A DNA stretch of 64,000 bases from contig NZ_CP027665.1 in NCBI RefSeq assembly GCF_003008555.2, positions 992,001 through 1,056,000 of the forward strand, in the 5' to 3' direction. Origin of the DNA: Pukyongiella litopenaei (GTDB lineage Bacteria; Pseudomonadota; Alphaproteobacteria; Rhodobacterales; Rhodobacteraceae). Below, piece after piece: positions 62,453 through 64,000 of this stretch. Position numbers and translations under genes: made by a program. The notes beneath the pieces are model-generated. The model made no database searches. It saw nothing but the letters and a program-made list of their open reading frames with translations, and had not been told where the DNA came from. Within the stretch, counting starts at the first letter, position 1. Each line of letters opens with the position of its first letter.

Positions 62453-62821
62453 ATGCTCTCAGCCGCAGCCATTTGCCTGGTCCTCGTGGGGGCTATGCAC
62501 AGTTTCCTCGGAGGCCTCCGGCTCATCTCCCCGCTTCTGGCCCGACCGGACTTTCCCAGCATTCTGGGCAGCCAGCGAAATGCGCGGCTGACGCTGTTTT
62601 TCGGCTGGCATGCGCTGACCGTCTTCTGGTGGGCCCAGGCCTATGTGCTCTGGACGATCGCCACGGAACCGTCGCGGGCGATCCATGCAACGCTCCTGAC
62701 CCTGGCGATCGCCAGCTGCATGCTGGCCTGCGCCGCGATCATCGCCTCACGGGGGCGGCACCTGTCCTGGGTCTTTTTCCTGCCGATCACGATCCTGCTG
62801 GTCTGCGTTTTGATCGAATAG
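62453..62821 (+). CDS. Small four-helix membrane protein
   Basis: 122 aa with GGAGACC before the ATG. Four hydrophobic segments (SAAAICLVLVGAMHSFLGGL, FFGWHALTVFWWAQAYVLW, LLTLAIASCMLACAAIIA and WVFFLPITILLVCVLIE). No family recognised with confidence. Divergent from the TetR gene and thus a likely target of it. Confidence 0.75.
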   Translation: MLSAAAICLVLVGAMHSFLGGLRLISPLLARPDFPSILGSQRNARLTLFFGWHALTVFWWAQAYVLWTIATEPSRAIHATLLTLAIASCMLACAAIIASRGRHLSWVFFLPITILLVCVLIE

Positions 62822-62897
62822 GTGGACCCAAAGCCCCGAGATTGCCGTGGCCCAAATGCGGGCGCTTTCCCCGAGGGTCAGCCCCGGTATCCACGCC

Positions 62898-63488
62898 CTA
62901 CTCCAGAACCCTGAGAGCGGCGGCCACGAGGTGATCCGCGAAACCCTGGTCGAGCGGCCGATGCCCGACCAGCAGACGATAGAAGACCGGGCCGTAGATG
63001 ACATCCAGCACGACCTCGAGATCGGCCGGACGGGCGATGTCGCCCTTCTGGATCGCGCGTTCGATCAGACCGCGCCCGGTTTCCCGGCTCGACAGGATCA
63101 CCTGGTTGCGGAACGCCTTGGTCATCTCGCTTTCCGGATCGGCCGCTGCCAGGGCCATGGTGATCTGCCGTCCGCGCGTCGTCGCAAAGGCCGTCACCAG
63201 CGTTCTCATCTGTGCGGTCAGGCCGGATTTCAGGGTGCCGCCCGGCTCTGCAGGCTCCACCGGTCCGGCCATCATCAGCGCCGCCATGGCAAGTTCGCAG
63301 GCATTCGCCCAGTTGCGGTAGATCGTCGGCTTTCCGACCCCTGACCTCGCGGCCACCGCTTCGATCGACAGGCGCCCGAAGCCGTCATTCATGAGGATTT
63401 CATGCGCCACCGACAAGGCCCGCTTCCTTGCGGTCTTGCTGGGCGGGCGCCCGCGCGGTTTCCTGGGGTTCGGTTGATCTTGACTCAT
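62898..63488 (-). CDS. TetR family transcriptional regulator
   Basis: 196 aa from the ATG at 63488 (MSQDQPNPRKPRGRPPSKTA), with a basic AT-hook-like GRPP stretch before the HTH (AVAARSGVGKPTIYRNWANA). C-terminal TetR_C domain. Divergent from the VOC-family gene. The 48-bp intergenic region has GTAACGT twice with a 10-bp period (63492-63508), a likely binding site. Confidence 0.88.
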   Translation of the reverse strand: MSQDQPNPRKPRGRPPSKTARKRALSVAHEILMNDGFGRLSIEAVAARSGVGKPTIYRNWANACELAMAALMMAGPVEPAEPGGTLKSGLTAQMRTLVTAFATTRGRQITMALAAADPESEMTKAFRNQVILSSRETGRGLIERAIQKGDIARPADLEVVLDVIYGPVFYRLLVGHRPLDQGFADHLVAAALRVLE

Positions 63489-63536
63489 TATGTAACGTGA
63501 CGTAACGTAATTAATGTAGATACGCAAGGACACCCC

Positions 63537-63983
63537 ATGTCTTCGATCACGACAGTCATACCCCATATCATCGCAAGGGATGCCAAGGCCGCCATCGCAT
63601 TCTACATCGCGGCCTTCGGCGCGACCGAGATATTTCGCATGACCGATCCCTCCGATGGCAGGATCGGTCACGCGGAACTGAAATTCGGCGACAGCACCAT
63701 CATGCTCGCCGACGAGTATCCCGATTTCGGCGCGCTCGGCCCCGACACGATCGGCGGCTCGCCGGTGACGCTGCACCTGTCGACGACAGCGGTCGATGCC
63801 GACCTCGCCCGCGCCGTCGAGGCCGGCGCGACGATCCTGCGCGCCGCCACCGACCAGAGCTTCGGCGAGCGCAACGCGATGGTGCAGGACCCGTTCGGCC
63901 ACCGGTGGAGACTGTCGCAAACCATCGAGCAACTGCACCCCGACGAGATGCAGCGGCGCTGGGACGAAGAAGCCGCCTCATGA
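63537..63983 (+). CDS. VOC superfamily (glyoxalase/PhnB-like) protein
   Basis: 148 aa. VIPHIIARDAKAAIAFYIAA, FGATEIFRM, GHAELKFGDSTIMLADEYPD and VQDPFGHRWRLSQ are typical of PhnB-like glyoxalase/bleomycin-resistance proteins. Two beta-alpha-beta-beta-beta repeats. Function unknown; the divergent TetR gene suggests induction by a toxic or signalling compound. Seventeen bp of unassigned sequence follow to the window edge. Confidence 0.9.
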   Translation: MSSITTVIPHIIARDAKAAIAFYIAAFGATEIFRMTDPSDGRIGHAELKFGDSTIMLADEYPDFGALGPDTIGGSPVTLHLSTTAVDADLARAVEAGATILRAATDQSFGERNAMVQDPFGHRWRLSQTIEQLHPDEMQRRWDEEAAS

Positions 63984-64000
63984 GCAGCGGGTGGCCGCCA

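Overview
The window is GC-rich chromosomal DNA that reads as a marine-type alphaproteobacterium, most likely a Rhodobacterales/Roseobacter-group member. The clues are several TRAP transporters, a Paracoccus-style sox cluster, an NDUFS4-like complex I accessory subunit and large CoA-thioester catabolic operons. The genus cannot be fixed from the sequence alone.

Region 1 (1-8.1 kb): a minus-strand operon reads KARI-like reductase, TAXI-TRAP binding protein, fused TRAP permease, two-subunit CoA-transferase, CaiB/BaiF CoA-transferase. A divergent GntR/FCD regulator faces it, with two palindromes at the shared promoter region. The substrate is unknown. Region 2 (8.1-12.9 kb) is housekeeping: uvrB, a Ktr/Trk-type K+ uptake pair and the NDUFS4-like protein.

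Region 3 (12.9-27.7 kb): one long minus-strand operon under a MarR regulator. It holds an SDR, enoyl-CoA hydratase, acyl-CoA dehydrogenase, two paralogous cupins flanking an aromatic CoA ligase, a flavin monooxygenase, a complete Liv-type ABC importer, a RidA-family protein and a fused FAD monooxygenase/old-yellow-enzyme protein. It resembles the aerobic 2-aminobenzoyl-CoA (anthranilate) route, with extra enzymes. The RidA-like protein lacks the usual carboxylate-binding arginine, as would be expected if it acts on a CoA-thioester enamine.

Region 4 (29.3-35.6 kb) is a mobile-element graveyard. A tRNA-Pro is followed by a broken integrase carrying an IS256-family insertion with a perfect 8-bp target duplication. 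Then come a truncated excisionase-like tail and an IS3 fragment. A tRNA-Ser is followed by a second broken integrase cut by an IS3-family element, and then an IS630-family remnant.

Region 5 (35.6-47.4 kb): a sox thiosulfate-oxidation cluster begins about 500 bp after the debris: soxS, soxVW, soxXYZAB, a periplasmic DsrE-like gene, soxCD, a DUF302 gene, a YeeE/SoxT permease, and two metallo-beta-lactamase-fold genes (SoxH- and SoxG-like). soxR, soxE and soxF are not present in the window. SoxD has only one haem domain, and the SoxH-like protein has an altered metal motif.

Region 6 (47.5-64 kb): a five-gene acyl-CoA ligase/EamA/TetR/amidohydrolase/COG0523 operon whose last gene is frameshifted; an amidase; a LysR gene; a DUF1445-TRAP(DctPQM)-DUF2848 operon; an SRAP protein; and two TetR loci. 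The second TetR gene is divergent from a VOC protein at the right edge.
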